NCBI GenBank assembly: GCA_900100245.1
Contig: FNEU01000003.1
Coordinates: 124,001-188,000 of the forward strand
DNA: 64,000 bases
Origin: Lachnospiraceae bacterium G41
GTDB lineage: Bacteria > Bacillota > Clostridia > Lachnospirales > Lachnospiraceae
Reading direction: 5' to 3'
This document shows positions 8,832-17,878 of this stretch, piece by piece. The notes beneath the pieces were generated by a model. The model worked only from the letters and a program-made list of their open reading frames with translations, was not told where the DNA came from and did no database searches. Numbering within the stretch: position 1 is the first letter of the stretch; the number at the start of each line of letters is the position of its first letter. The position numbers and the translations under genes are program-made.

Positions 8832-9428
8832 ATGGCAGTAGATAGAACGCCTGTGTTAAAAAGATGCAGACACCTTGGTATCGAGCCCATGGTTTTGGGT
8901 TATGACAAGAAGTCTAACAGAAAGTTTTTACATGAAGGAAGAGGTAAAAAATCTGAGTACGCCAACCAGTTAAGAGAGAAGCAGAAAGCTAAATTCATCT
9001 ACGGTGTACTTGAGAAACCTTTCAGAAATTACTATGAAAAGGCTGACCGTATGAAGGGTATGACAGGTGAAAACCTTATGATCCTTCTTGAGTCCAGACT
9101 TGATAATGTTGTATTCCGTGCAGGATTTGCAAGAACACGTCGTGAAGCACGTCAGATGGTAGATCACAAATTTTTCCTTGTAAACGGAAAATGCGTAAAT
9201 ATACCTTCATATCTTATTAAAGCCGGCGACGTAATCGAAGTAAAAGAAAAATGTCGTTCAACACAGAGAATTAAAGATGTATTCGAAGTAACGGACGGAA
9301 GACTTACACCCAACTGGATGGAAGCAGATCATGAAGCTTTCAAGGTAGAGGTTAAGTCACTTCCCACCAGAGAGGAAATTGACGTTCCCGTAGACGAGAT
9401 GCTTATCGTCGAATTGTATTCGAAATAA
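8832..9428 (+). CDS. rpsD: 30S ribosomal protein S4
   Basis: S4 of 198 residues. ATG at 8832 follows TTAGGAGGAAAC and gives the family N-terminus MAVDRTPVLKRCRHLGIEP; the frame opens further upstream but without a better signal. The S4 RNA-binding domain (LDNVVFRAGFARTRREARQM) is intact. S4 nucleates 30S assembly and is the classical alpha-operon repressor. Confidence 0.97.
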   Translation: MAVDRTPVLKRCRHLGIEPMVLGYDKKSNRKFLHEGRGKKSEYANQLREKQKAKFIYGVLEKPFRNYYEKADRMKGMTGENLMILLESRLDNVVFRAGFARTRREARQMVDHKFFLVNGKCVNIPSYLIKAGDVIEVKEKCRSTQRIKDVFEVTDGRLTPNWMEADHEAFKVEVKSLPTREEIDVPVDEMLIVELYSK

Positions 9429-9456
9429 TAGCATAGCATGATAAGGAGGGTAGTAA

Positions 9457-10419
9457 ATGTTAGCATTTGATTTTGACAACCCCAACATCGAGGTAGTTGA
9501 GATTTCAGAGGATAATAAGTACGGAAGATTCGTTGTAGAGCCCCTTGAGAGAGGCTACGGAATTACACTTGGCAACTCGCTTAGACGTATCATGCTTGCT
9601 TCATTACCCGGAGCAGCTGTAAGCAAGGTTAAAATCGACGGTGTACAGCATGAATTTTCGTCCATTAAGGGTGTTAAGGAAGATGTAACCGAGATTATCA
9701 TGAACATTAAGAATCTTGCAATCAAGGACAGCTCCGATAATGACGAGCCCAAGAAAGCATACATTGATTTCACGGGCGAAGGCGTAGTTCGCGCATCAGA
9801 TATTCATTTCGGTGATGATGTTCAGGTAATGAATCCCGACCAGGTAATTGCAACCATCAGCGGCAAGAACAACGGTTTATACATCGACCTTACAATTACC
9901 AAGGGCAGAGGCTACGTAAGTTCTGACAAGAACAAAGACGAGAGCACACCCATCGGAACAATTGCAATCGACTCAATCTACACACCTGTAGAAAGAGTTA
10001 ATGTAACAGTTGAAAACACACGTGTAGGCCAGATGACAGATTATGACAAGCTTACACTTGATGTTTACACAAACGGAACACTCGGTCCCGACGATGCAGT
10101 AAGTCTTGCAGCAAAGGTTCTTTCCGAGCACCTTAAGTTGTTCATCAACTTATCCGAGAATGCAAGAAATGCAGAAGTTATGGTTGAGAAAGAGGAAGAC
10201 AACAAGGGCAAAGTGCTTGAAATGAGCATCGAAGAACTTGAACTTTCCGTTCGTTCATTCAACTGTTTAAAGAGAGCCAACATCAATACCGTTGAGGAAC
10301 TTGTAAACAAGACATCCGACGAAATGATGAAGGTTCGTAACTTAGGACGTAAGTCTCTTGACGAAGTTCTTCAGAAATTAAAAGAACTTGATCTTCATTT
10401 AAGAGACAGCGAAGACTAA
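9457..10419 (+). CDS. rpoA: DNA-directed RNA polymerase alpha subunit
   Basis: 320 residues. The N-terminal dimerisation domain ([20 protein letters not shown]) and the C-terminal DNA- and activator-binding domain (about 255-315: [20 protein letters not shown], then [15 protein letters not shown]) are both complete. AAGGAGG precedes the ATG. Standard position after rpsD. Confidence 0.98.
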   Translation: MLAFDFDNPNIEVVEISEDNKYGRFVVEPLERGYGITLGNSLRRIMLASLPGAAVSKVKIDGVQHEFSSIKGVKEDVTEIIMNIKNLAIKDSSDNDEPKKAYIDFTGEGVVRASDIHFGDDVQVMNPDQVIATISGKNNGLYIDLTITKGRGYVSSDKNKDESTPIGTIAIDSIYTPVERVNVTVENTRVGQMTDYDKLTLDVYTNGTLGPDDAVSLAAKVLSEHLKLFINLSENARNAEVMVEKEEDNKGKVLEMSIEELELSVRSFNCLKRANINTVEELVNKTSDEMMKVRNLGRKSLDEVLQKLKELDLHLRDSED

Positions 10420-10536
10420 GATAAAAAAATGCGGTAAGTCTGAAAAGCACGCAGGAAACTCTGAAATGGAAAAGGTTCAGGACAAGTAAGACCAAAGGCG
10501 TTGCCCGGGACCCCAGGTTTGGAAAAGGAGAAAAAA

Positions 10537-11073
10537 ATGGCAAAGTACAGAAAATTAAGCAGAACAAGTGCACAGAGAAAGGCACTTCTTCGCAACCAGG
10601 TAACAGCACTTTTATACTACGGCAGAATCGAAACAACCGAAGCTAAGGCTAAGGAAATTCGTAAAATCGCTGAAAGCCTCATCGCTTTAGGTGTAAAAGA
10701 AAAAGACAACTATGAACTTGTAAAGGTTCAGGGTAAAGTTGCTCGTAAAGACAAAGACGGCAAGAGAGTAAAAGAAGTTGTAGACGGTAAGAAAGTTACA
10801 GTTTATGACGAAGTTGAAAAAGAAATCAAAAAGGATAACCCTTCAAGATTACATGCTCGTCGTCAGATGTTAAAAGTTCTTCAGCCCGTTGTAAGCGTTC
10901 CCAAGGATAACGCAGGCAAGAAGAAAGCAACAAAGAAAGTTGACATGGTTGCAAAGATTTTCGATGAACTCGGACCTAAGTATGCTGACCGTAAGGGCGG
11001 TTATACAAGAATTATCAAAGTTGGTCCCCGTAAGGGCGATGCAGCTATGATGGTTATCATCGAATTAGTATAA
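10537..11073 (+). CDS. rplQ: 50S ribosomal protein L17 with a family-typical insertion
   Basis: L17 of 178 residues, longer than the roughly 112-130 of most bacteria. ATG at 10537 follows GGAAAAGGAG; the longer open frame to 10501 has no better site. The conserved N-terminal half ([20 protein letters not shown]) is followed by a Lys/Glu/Val-rich insertion at about residues 58-130, then the usual [21 protein letters not shown]-terminus. I believe long L17 proteins occur in other Lachnospiraceae. Ends the alpha operon, with a strong terminator behind. Confidence 0.95.
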   Translation: MAKYRKLSRTSAQRKALLRNQVTALLYYGRIETTEAKAKEIRKIAESLIALGVKEKDNYELVKVQGKVARKDKDGKRVKEVVDGKKVTVYDEVEKEIKKDNPSRLHARRQMLKVLQPVVSVPKDNAGKKKATKKVDMVAKIFDELGPKYADRKGGYTRIIKVGPRKGDAAMMVIIELV

Positions 11074-11100
11074 TTTTTACAATATTTTAAGAACTTTAGG

Positions 11101-11151
11101 ACTTCCTATTCACGATAAAATAAGTTATAATCGTGAATAGGGAGTTTTTTT
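11101..11151 (+). terminator. Rho-independent terminator of the alpha operon
   Basis: A 12-bp stem, CCTATTCACGAT (11105-11116) with ATCGTGAATAGG (11130-11141), extended by ACT/AGT, and followed by a run of seven T at 11145-11151. Confidence 0.9.
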
Positions 11152-11204
11152 CTTCTTAAAATTATATTTCATATCATATATTGAAAAGGGGAGGATTAAT
11201 TAGT

Positions 11205-12251
11205 ATGAATTTTGAAGAACTCGTGGAATATGCGAAACAGAATAAATGTTCCGATATTCATATCACCGTAGGAACAAACCTCGCTATCCGTAGATACGGA
11301 ACGCTTGAGATTTTGGAGCCTTCACCTACAGCAGAAGAATCAAGAAACATGATTTTCTCATTCCTTGATCAGGAGCAGGTTGAAAGAGTATCCAGAGGTG
11401 AAGACCTCGATGTTGGTTGTATGCTTTGGGACGGCACCCGTATCAGAGCGAACATCTATCATCAGAGAAACAACCTTGCAGCAAGTATCCGTCTTTTAAA
11501 CCAGTATATCCCTACATTCGAGGAACTCGGACTTCCTCCTGTTGTAAGAGATCTTGCTGAAATGCCCAGAGGTCTTGTTCTTGTTACAGGTCCTACAGGT
11601 TCAGGTAAATCAACCACACTTGCTTCAATGGTTGACTATATCAACAAAACAACATCAAGACATATCATGACAATCGAGGATCCTATAGAATATGTATATC
11701 CTCATAACAAAGCTATGATTCACCAGAGAGAAGTCGGTAAGGACGTTAAGTCATTCGCTACAGCTCTTCGTTCAGCTCTTCGTGAAGACCCCGATATCAT
11801 CCTCGTAGGTGAAATGCGTGACTTCGAAACAATTTCCGCTGCTATCACAGCTGCTGAAACAGGTCACCTCGTATTGTCCACACTTCATACAACTAGTGCA
11901 GCTCAGACCGTAGAACGTGTTATCGACGCTACTCCTCTTGAAGGCCAGGATCAGATCAGAACTCAGTTCTCCAACGTTATCCGTGGTGTCATCACACAGT
12001 GTCTCCTTCCTGCAGCTGACGGAAACGGACGTCACGTTGCTACAGAAATCATGGTTGCTAATGCAGCTATCGGAAACCTTATTCGTGAGAAGAAGACAAT
12101 CCAGATTCCTTCTTCAATCCAGGGTGGCCGTGCACAGGGCATGCATCTTCTTAATGACGATCTTGCTTCACTCGTACATCGTGAGAAGATTACCAAGGAA
12201 GAAGCTATGAAAGTTTCCAACGACCCTGCTTCACTTGACAAGATGTGCTAA
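11205..12251 (+). CDS. pilT: PilT-type twitching ATPase
   Basis: Type IV pilus retraction motor family, 348 residues. ATG 11205 follows AGGGGAGGATT; an upstream in-frame start at 11181 is less likely. PAS-like N-domain (1-110), then Walker A GPTGSGKST (129-137), Asp box TIEDPIEY (157-164), Walker B DPDIILVGEMRD (195-206), His box HLVLSTLHT (221-229) and the PilT-diagnostic NLIREKKTIQIPSSIQ region (about 291-306). No other pilus gene is in the window, so the partner machine must be elsewhere. It interrupts the common rplQ-ecfA1 adjacency. Confidence 0.9.
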   Translation: MNFEELVEYAKQNKCSDIHITVGTNLAIRRYGTLEILEPSPTAEESRNMIFSFLDQEQVERVSRGEDLDVGCMLWDGTRIRANIYHQRNNLAASIRLLNQYIPTFEELGLPPVVRDLAEMPRGLVLVTGPTGSGKSTTLASMVDYINKTTSRHIMTIEDPIEYVYPHNKAMIHQREVGKDVKSFATALRSALREDPDIILVGEMRDFETISAAITAAETGHLVLSTLHTTSAAQTVERVIDATPLEGQDQIRTQFSNVIRGVITQCLLPAADGNGRHVATEIMVANAAIGNLIREKKTIQIPSSIQGGRAQGMHLLNDDLASLVHREKITKEEAMKVSNDPASLDKMC

Positions 12252-12278
12252 TTATAAAAGGCAGAATATCAGTATTTA

Positions 12279-13220
12279 ATGAATGAAACGATAAAAAATT
12301 CAAAATACGGTTTAAACAGGGGCAATCTTAAAATGATTGCCCTGTTTTGTATGGCTTTAGACCATTTCGCAGGAATATTTCTGTCGGCCTGGCTTGATAC
12401 ATTAAGCAAGGACAGCGCGTTATATACATGTGATTTGCTGCTTATAATTCTTTTAAGATTTATCGGCAGACTGGCTTTCCCGATTTTTTGCTATTTTATT
12501 GTGGAAGGCCTGTTACATACAAGAAATGTATTTAAATACGCGGCGAGACTGTTATTGCTTGCGTTTATTTCCGAAATCCCATACGATCTTGCCCATGCGG
12601 GAAAACTATTTGATTTAAGCGAACAGAATGTGTTCTGGACACTGTTTTTGGGACTTGTTGCAATATACTGCATCGACGGGATTTACAGAAAATTTAAATT
12701 AAAAAAACCGTCAAGGGCTCTTTTTATTATCACAATAACCGTGCTTGCGGCATTGGTGGCATTTGCTCTAAAATGCGACTACAGTTCCTTTGGCGTTATT
12801 ACCATAATTATCATTTACCTGGTTGAAAGAGAAGAATATTACCTTCCTGTCGCAATAAATGCCCTGACCTTATTTGTATTTTATTTTGTAGTGATAAATA
12901 TGCCGGAATTAAATTTCGGAGAACTTGCAAAATATGTACCGATTGCGGTTGGAGTATACCTTGCTTTTGTACTGACAATTTCCACGATTGCACTTATCTT
13001 AAGCAGGTTTATAAAAAACAAAAACACACGCAAAATGTTTGCGGCCTGCGTTGTTCTAAGTTCCATGACTCCGGACGAACTATTTGCGTTTCCAAACGTT
13101 TTTCTCATAAAAGATTACAACGGCGAAAGAGGACCGAAAATCGGATGGCTCTTTTACATTTTTTACCCGCTTCATCTCGCAGCGTTATTTGGAATGTGTA
13201 AATTGTTCGGATTTTACTAA
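12279..13220 (+). CDS. TraX-family multi-pass membrane protein
   Basis: 313 residues with around eight to nine hydrophobic segments. The N-terminus LKMIALFCMALDHFAGIF and the LRFIGRLAFPIFCYFIVEG segment are hallmarks of the TraX family, named for the F-plasmid pilin acetylase. Chromosomal TraX proteins in Firmicutes are uncharacterised and probably acyltransferase-like; the acetylase role for this one is not established. No good ribosome binding site is seen before the ATG. It follows pilT by 27 nt, so the pair may be one transcript. Confidence 0.8.
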   Translation: MNETIKNSKYGLNRGNLKMIALFCMALDHFAGIFLSAWLDTLSKDSALYTCDLLLIILLRFIGRLAFPIFCYFIVEGLLHTRNVFKYAARLLLLAFISEIPYDLAHAGKLFDLSEQNVFWTLFLGLVAIYCIDGIYRKFKLKKPSRALFIITITVLAALVAFALKCDYSSFGVITIIIIYLVEREEYYLPVAINALTLFVFYFVVINMPELNFGELAKYVPIAVGVYLAFVLTISTIALILSRFIKNKNTRKMFAACVVLSSMTPDELFAFPNVFLIKDYNGERGPKIGWLFYIFYPLHLAALFGMCKLFGFY

Positions 13221-13252
13221 AATGTGGCAAAGTATATTTTCAGGAGAATCAA

Positions 13253-14104
13253 TTGGATATTATTAAGACTGAAAATTTAATATATGAATATAAAAGACGC
13301 GATGAAGAAGGCAATATTGAAGGAATCGACCGCGCGATAGATAATGTTTCTCTCGAAGTAAAAGAGGGGGATTTTATTTCTATTCTCGGTGCGAACGGCT
13401 CGGGAAAGTCGACCTTTGCGAAGCATCTTAATGCGATACTTGTGCCGACAGAAGGAACAGTCTGGGTAGACGGAATGGACTCGAAGGATGAGGAAAAGCT
13501 TCTTTCTATCAGACAGACCGCGGGAATGGTTTTCCAGAATCCCGACAACCAGATAATTGGTCAGGTGGTTGAAGAAGATGTTGCTTTCGGACCCGAGAAT
13601 ATGGGCATTCCGACAGAGCAGCTTCGTGAAAGAGTTGATGAAGCTTTAAAGACTCTCGGAATGATGGAGTATTCGAAAAAATCTCCGAACAGACTCTCCG
13701 GCGGCCAGAAGCAGAGAGTGTCGATTGCGGGCGTGCTTGCAATGCATCCTAAATGCATAGTGCTTGACGAGCCGACGGCGATGCTTGATCCCGCAGGAAG
13801 AAAGGAAGTAATAAGGGCTCTTCGTGCATTAAACGAAGTTGAGGGAATAACAATCATTCTTATCACGCACTATATGGAAGAGACCATTTACTCCGACAAG
13901 ATTTTCGTAATGAACAAAGGAAAGATTGCAATGGAGGGAACTCCACGCGAGATATTTAAACACGTGGAGGAACTTGAAGGATATAAACTCGAGATACCCA
14001 AAATCACATTGCTTGCACACGAACTTAAGAAAAAAGGAATTGATATTCCGGAGTGCGTTTTATCGGACAAGGAACTGGCCGAAGCACTTAAAAAACTGAT
14101 TTAA
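13253..14104 (+). CDS. ecfA1: ECF transporter ATPase EcfA1
   Basis: One of two ATPases of the energy-coupling factor module for vitamin and metal uptake. 283 residues; TTG start at 13253 behind CAGGAGAATC. Walker A GANGSGKST (46-54), VFQNPDNQI Q-loop, signature LSGGQKQR, Walker B CIVLDEPTAMLD. Followed by ecfA2 and ecfT in the standard order; substrate-specific S components must be encoded elsewhere. Confidence 0.95.
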   Translation: MDIIKTENLIYEYKRRDEEGNIEGIDRAIDNVSLEVKEGDFISILGANGSGKSTFAKHLNAILVPTEGTVWVDGMDSKDEEKLLSIRQTAGMVFQNPDNQIIGQVVEEDVAFGPENMGIPTEQLRERVDEALKTLGMMEYSKKSPNRLSGGQKQRVSIAGVLAMHPKCIVLDEPTAMLDPAGRKEVIRALRALNEVEGITIILITHYMEETIYSDKIFVMNKGKIAMEGTPREIFKHVEELEGYKLEIPKITLLAHELKKKGIDIPECVLSDKELAEALKKLI

Positions 14105-14141
14105 CAAAGAAGTAAAAAAATAAATCTTTTAGGATAAAAAA

Positions 14142-14987
14142 ATGCCAATTACCGCAGACCACCTCACATATGTTTACGGTGGAAACAAAAAATTAAAAAC
14201 AACGGCGGTCGATGATATTTCGGTATCAATCGATGACGGGCAGTTCATAGGACTTATAGGTCATACGGGTTCGGGCAAAACCACGTTTTTACAGCTCCTT
14301 GCAGGGTTAATCAAACCCGAATCGGGAACGGTTTTAATTGACGGCGAAGATATTTTCGCAAAGAACTTCGATCTTCATTCAATCCGCGGAAAAGTGGGAA
14401 TAGTTTTTCAGTATCCCGAGCATCAGCTGTTTGAAGAGACGGTTTTTAAGGACGTTTGTTACGGACCCAAAAACCTCGGACTTGAAAAAGAAGAAATCGA
14501 AAGCCGTGCAAATGAGGCATTAAGGTTAGTCGGAATCGACGAGGCCATCTTCTCACAGTCTCCGTTTGAATTATCCGGCGGACAGAAAAGAAGAGTCGCA
14601 ATAGCCGGCGTAATCTCGATGAAACCGAAGATTCTCATCCTAGATGAGCCCACGGCCGGACTTGATCCCGCAGGACGAAAAGAGATTTTAGGGCTCGTTT
14701 CAGACCTCTGTCGCGAGCAGAAGATGACGATAATACTTGTTTCCCACAGCATGGATGACGTGGCGGAATACGCAGACAGAATCCTCGTAATCAATGACGG
14801 GAAACTTGCAATAGATGCAACACCGCGTGAAGTCTTCAATCACAAGGAAGAACTCGAAAGCTTCGGACTTTCGCTTCCGCAGGTGACCAAAGCCATGGTA
14901 AGGCTTAAAGAAAGCGGCATTCCGGTTAATACCGATGCGATTACCGTGGACGAAGCACTAAACGAAATATTAAGAGTTTTAAAATAA
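14142..14987 (+). CDS. ecfA2: ECF transporter ATPase EcfA2
   Basis: Second ECF ATPase, 281 residues. Walker A GHTGSGKTT, Q-loop VFQYPEHQLFEE, signature LSGGQKRR and Walker B ILILDEPTAGLD. It pairs with EcfA1 on the EcfT scaffold. Only a weak ribosome binding site (TTTTAGGA) precedes the ATG. Confidence 0.95.
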   Translation: MPITADHLTYVYGGNKKLKTTAVDDISVSIDDGQFIGLIGHTGSGKTTFLQLLAGLIKPESGTVLIDGEDIFAKNFDLHSIRGKVGIVFQYPEHQLFEETVFKDVCYGPKNLGLEKEEIESRANEALRLVGIDEAIFSQSPFELSGGQKRRVAIAGVISMKPKILILDEPTAGLDPAGRKEILGLVSDLCREQKMTIILVSHSMDDVAEYADRILVINDGKLAIDATPREVFNHKEELESFGLSLPQVTKAMVRLKESGIPVNTDAITVDEALNEILRVLK

Positions 14988-15034
14988 CTCATAAAAGAAA
15001 TAATATGCCATAAGGCAAAAGAAATGATTTAAAA

Positions 15035-15910
15035 ATGTTTAAAGATGTAACCCTGGGACAATATTATCAGGCGGATTCCGTTATCCACAGACTTGATCCG
15101 AGAGTCAAGCTCGCGGGAACCTTCCTGTATATGATTTCCCTCTTTGTTTTCAACAATATAATATGCTATCTGGTATCGGCGATTCTTTTAACAGCGGTTA
15201 TCATCCTTTGCAAAATTCCCGTAGGATATATGTTAAAAGGATTGCGCGCCGTACTTTTTATCATGGTATTTGCGGTAGTTTTTAACGTGCTTTTTACGGA
15301 AGGTGATACTTTATTCGAATTCTGGATTTTCCATGTATCCCTAAAAGGCATCAAACTTGCATTGTTAATGGTAATAAGGCTCTTCCTTCTTATCGTATCG
15401 GCTTCGATTATGACACTTACAACAACGCCGAACCGCTTAACCGACGGCCTCGAAATGTTGTTCAGACCCCTTAAGATTTTCAAGGTTCCGGTTCACGAGT
15501 TTGCAATGATGATGTCTATAGCTTTAAGATTTATTCCGATTCTCTCGGAGGAAGCGGATAAAATCGTAAAAGCACAGACAGCCAGAGGTGCAAAATTTGA
15601 TTCAAAAAAACTGACGGACAGAGTAAAAAGCCTTATACCCCTGATCGTTCCGCTGTTTATCTCTGCATTCAGACGTGCGGCGGATTTGGCACTTGCCATG
15701 GAAGCGAGAGGTTATCACGGGGGCGACGGCAGAACAAAACTCTATCCTTTAAAATACGCAGCAAGAGACTATGTTTCGTACATAGTACTGCTTCTTTACA
15801 TCTTAGTTATTGTATTTTTGGGAATTACATTTTCAAAGCTTGCACAGGTTTTGATTTTGTATTTCGCAAACACAGATTTTGGAAATGTATTAACCTGGCT
15901 TTTTAATTAA
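15035..15910 (+). CDS. ecfT: ECF transporter transmembrane scaffold EcfT
   Basis: 291 residues with about five to six membrane segments. The cytoplasmic coupling region carries the two Ala-Arg-Gly motifs (QTARGAKF near 188 and MEARGYHGG near 226) that dock into the EcfA ATPases. N-terminus LGQYYQADSVIHRLDPRVKL is typical. Followed 12 nt later by truA, as in many clostridia. Confidence 0.95.
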   Translation: MFKDVTLGQYYQADSVIHRLDPRVKLAGTFLYMISLFVFNNIICYLVSAILLTAVIILCKIPVGYMLKGLRAVLFIMVFAVVFNVLFTEGDTLFEFWIFHVSLKGIKLALLMVIRLFLLIVSASIMTLTTTPNRLTDGLEMLFRPLKIFKVPVHEFAMMMSIALRFIPILSEEADKIVKAQTARGAKFDSKKLTDRVKSLIPLIVPLFISAFRRAADLALAMEARGYHGGDGRTKLYPLKYAARDYVSYIVLLLYILVIVFLGITFSKLAQVLILYFANTDFGNVLTWLFN

Positions 15911-15921
15911 ACGGAGTAAAA

Positions 15922-16668
15922 ATGAAAAGAATTTTTCTTCGCGTGGCTTACGACGGAACGGATTTTGTCGGCTGGCAGATCCAAAGCGAAGGCCGCACGG
16001 TAGAGGGAGAATTAAATAAAGCGATAAACGCCTTAACGGGCGAGACGATTGAAGTCATCGGTGCGAGCAGAACCGATTCGGGAGTTCATGCCAAAGGAAA
16101 TGTGGCCGTATTTGATACCGAATCGACCATTCCCGCAGACAGATTTATGTATGCGCTAAATTCACTTTTGCCCGAGGATGTTTCCGTCGTCGAGTCAAAG
16201 GAAGTGGCAGACGATTTTCATCCGAGACACTGCACAAGCATTAAAACCTACGAGTACAGAATCTTCGTATCGAGAATAAACGATCCTCTTAAAAGAAGAT
16301 ACGCCTACAGATTTCCGACGGATTTAGATGTAAACAGAATGGATGAGGCCGCAAAATATTTAATCGGTGAGCATGATTTTAAGAGCTTCTGCTGCGTGCG
16401 TACGCAAGCCGAAACCACCGTCAGAAAATTATATTCCGCGGATGTGTTCCACGACGGCGACGACATTGTAATCCGTGTAAGCGGCGCGGGATTTTTATAC
16501 AACATGGTAAGAATCATTGCGGGAAGCCTCATGGAAGTGGGCTCAGGCAAAAAAGACCCCATATTCATAAAAGAAGCACTTGAGGGGACGGATCGAACAC
16601 TTGCGGGACCGACAGCCGAACCGCAGGGACTGACGTTAATCAATATCGAGTTTGCCGACGAAGAGTAA
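15922..16668 (+). CDS. truA: tRNA pseudouridine(38-40) synthase TruA
   Basis: Isomerises uridines 38-40 in the tRNA anticodon arm. 248 residues. The catalytic Asp is Asp52 in ASRTDSGVHAKGN; GAGFLYNMVRIIAGSL is the second signature. GGAGTAAAA precedes the ATG. In many relatives rplM-rpsI follow; here they do not. Confidence 0.96.
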   Translation: MKRIFLRVAYDGTDFVGWQIQSEGRTVEGELNKAINALTGETIEVIGASRTDSGVHAKGNVAVFDTESTIPADRFMYALNSLLPEDVSVVESKEVADDFHPRHCTSIKTYEYRIFVSRINDPLKRRYAYRFPTDLDVNRMDEAAKYLIGEHDFKSFCCVRTQAETTVRKLYSADVFHDGDDIVIRVSGAGFLYNMVRIIAGSLMEVGSGKKDPIFIKEALEGTDRTLAGPTAEPQGLTLINIEFADEE

Positions 16669-16675
16669 ATTTAGT

Positions 16676-16704
16676 TTGTTAGCAGACGCGAAAAATGATA
16701 AAAT
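16676..16704 (+). promoter_or_regulatory. Sigma-A promoter
   Basis: TTGTTA (16676-16681), 17-nt spacer, TAAAAT (16699-16704), 30 nt before the ATG at 16735. Confidence 0.65.
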
Positions 16705-16734
16705 AGCATTATCAAATTATTGGAGGGATTTTTT

Positions 16735-17325
16735 ATGGGATTATTTGATTCAATTTCACGTAAAGCCGGCAGTGCCATAGGCAATGCGGCAGCAAATGCG
16801 GTAACGGGTGCAGTAAACGAAGCTGCAAGAAAAAGAGAAACATTTACATTTACAACAATCCCCAGAAGTGTTGAGGATTTAAAGGCTCTTCCCGAGAGCG
16901 ATTTATCCACACCTTTTAAAACATGTGCGCTGACAATGCTCGTTCTTTTAAACTATGGCGACGACGTTAACGCAACTATCGAAATGCTCAACTTCCTTAA
17001 AGGACCCGAGCCCATGAATCCTTATCAGATTCAGTTCTTAAAAGACAGACTCGTAGGCAAGGAATATGTTGTTCGTTCATTCTTTGAAGGCTCTTCGCCT
17101 CAGAACAATTACATTCCCACAGAACCTTTAAAGATTACGGTTTTTGACAACCCTTACAGCTATCCCGAAGCAGGATGGGCTACACTTCACATGAATTCAA
17201 CGGGCGCTGATTCACCCAGACAGATTAAGTGCAGACTTAAACCCAGCACCAATCAGTGGTTCCTCGTTGAGAACCTTGCTCTTTCGGATATCAGAACTCC
17301 GGTTGCTGCAGATCCTTGGGCATAA
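16735..17325 (+). CDS. Uncharacterised protein with Ala/Gly-rich N-terminal helix
   Basis: 196 residues. I do not recognise a characterised function; it resembles a DUF family of clostridia. The N-terminus MGLFDSISRKAGSAIGNAAA is amphipathic and Ala-rich, like proteins that lie on membranes, but it is not a signal peptide. The rest is soluble, with a segment KDRLVGKEYVVRSFFEGSSP and a Pro/Trp-containing C-terminus. ATG 16735 is preceded by TTGGAGGGATT; it has its own promoter and terminator, so it is a single-gene unit. Confidence 0.75.
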   Translation: MGLFDSISRKAGSAIGNAAANAVTGAVNEAARKRETFTFTTIPRSVEDLKALPESDLSTPFKTCALTMLVLLNYGDDVNATIEMLNFLKGPEPMNPYQIQFLKDRLVGKEYVVRSFFEGSSPQNNYIPTEPLKITVFDNPYSYPEAGWATLHMNSTGADSPRQIKCRLKPSTNQWFLVENLALSDIRTPVAADPWA

Positions 17326-17345
17326 AAAATCATAAAAGAATCAAA

Positions 17346-17376
17346 ACGGACATCAAAAAAGATGTCCGTCTTTTTT
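17346..17376 (+). terminator. Rho-independent terminator
   Basis: ACGGACATC (17346-17354), loop of six A, GATGTCCGT (17361-17369), then C and six T. Confidence 0.92.
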
Positions 17377-17437
17377 GTGTAAAATGCACAAAAAAATAAA
17401 AATGTCCGATTCATGTCCACAAATTTCAAATTTGCTA

Positions 17438-17464
17438 TAAAGAAAAATCTAAATAGGTCGATAA
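17438..17464 (+). promoter_or_regulatory. Sigma-28 (SigD/FliA-type) promoter
   Basis: TAAA (17438-17441), 15-nt spacer, GTCGATAA (17457-17464). This differs at one base from the flagellar consensus TAAA-N15-GCCGATAA and lies 38 nt before the FlgM-like start. Confidence 0.6.
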
Positions 17465-17501
17465 AGAATACAAAGGTTAAATTCGGAAGGAGGGATTGGC
17501 A

Positions 17502-17789
17502 GTGACGCGGACTGAAACGCTCCAACAGTATCCGCAAAAGAATACGTTGAAAACAAATGAAAAAACCGTTTCAAACTTTTCGGACAAGCTGCTGATTTCA
17601 TCTATGGGTAAAGATTATAACATAGCCAGAACGGCTTTATCATCTACACCGGATATCAGGGAAGATTTAATACATTCCATCAAGGAAAGGATTAAAAACG
17701 GAACATATGAAGTAAGCGGCGAGGCGTTTGCGGAAAAGATCCTAGAGAATTTCTTCAGACGGCCGCCAAATCCAAATATATTTATTTGA
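17502..17789 (+). CDS. flgM: FlgM-like anti-sigma-28 factor
   Basis: 95 residues from GTG 17502 (GGAAGGAGG is 8 nt upstream; TTG at 17496 is too close to it). The C-terminal half, with DIREDLIHSIKERIKNGTYE followed by VSGEAFAEKILENFF, matches the sigma-28-binding part of FlgM; the N-terminal half is polar and low in structure, as in FlgM. FlgM holds sigma-28 inactive until the flagellar hook is finished. A sigma-28-like promoter lies upstream, giving the usual feedback. No flagellar structural gene is nearby. Confidence 0.75.
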   Translation: MTRTETLQQYPQKNTLKTNEKTVSNFSDKLLISSMGKDYNIARTALSSTPDIREDLIHSIKERIKNGTYEVSGEAFAEKILENFFRRPPNPNIFI

Positions 17790-17795
17790 AAAGTC

Positions 17796-17825
17796 GGAGC
17801 GTTTGCCGAATGTGGCGGGCGCTCC
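17796..17825 (+). terminator. Hairpin after flgM
   Basis: GGAGCG (17796-17801) pairs with CGCTCC (17820-17825), with an inner GCC/GGC helix. Only a short T-rich stretch follows, so the terminator call is moderate. Confidence 0.55.
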
Positions 17826-17860
17826 GCCTATTATTTGTAATGCTTTAAAAGTAACTTATA

Positions 17861-17869
17861 TGATATAAT
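17861..17869 (+). promoter_or_regulatory. Extended -10 promoter giving a near-leaderless mRNA
   Basis: TGATATAAT: a perfect TATAAT (17864-17869) with the TG of an extended -10 and no convincing -35. The ATG of the ABC exporter gene is at 17879, so transcription would start at or within a few bases of the start codon; no Shine-Dalgarno is present. Confidence 0.6.
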
Positions 17870-17878
17870 AAGTTCTGT

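Noticed and set aside
10420-10536. Possible ribosomal-protein leader or small gene between rpoA and rplQ
   Set aside because: Only weak local pairing and a two-codon ORF were seen in the 117-nt gap; nothing stands out.
11074-11204. L17 downstream element after rplQ
   Set aside because: The sequence after rplQ is explained by a plain Rho-independent terminator; no additional conserved fold was visible.
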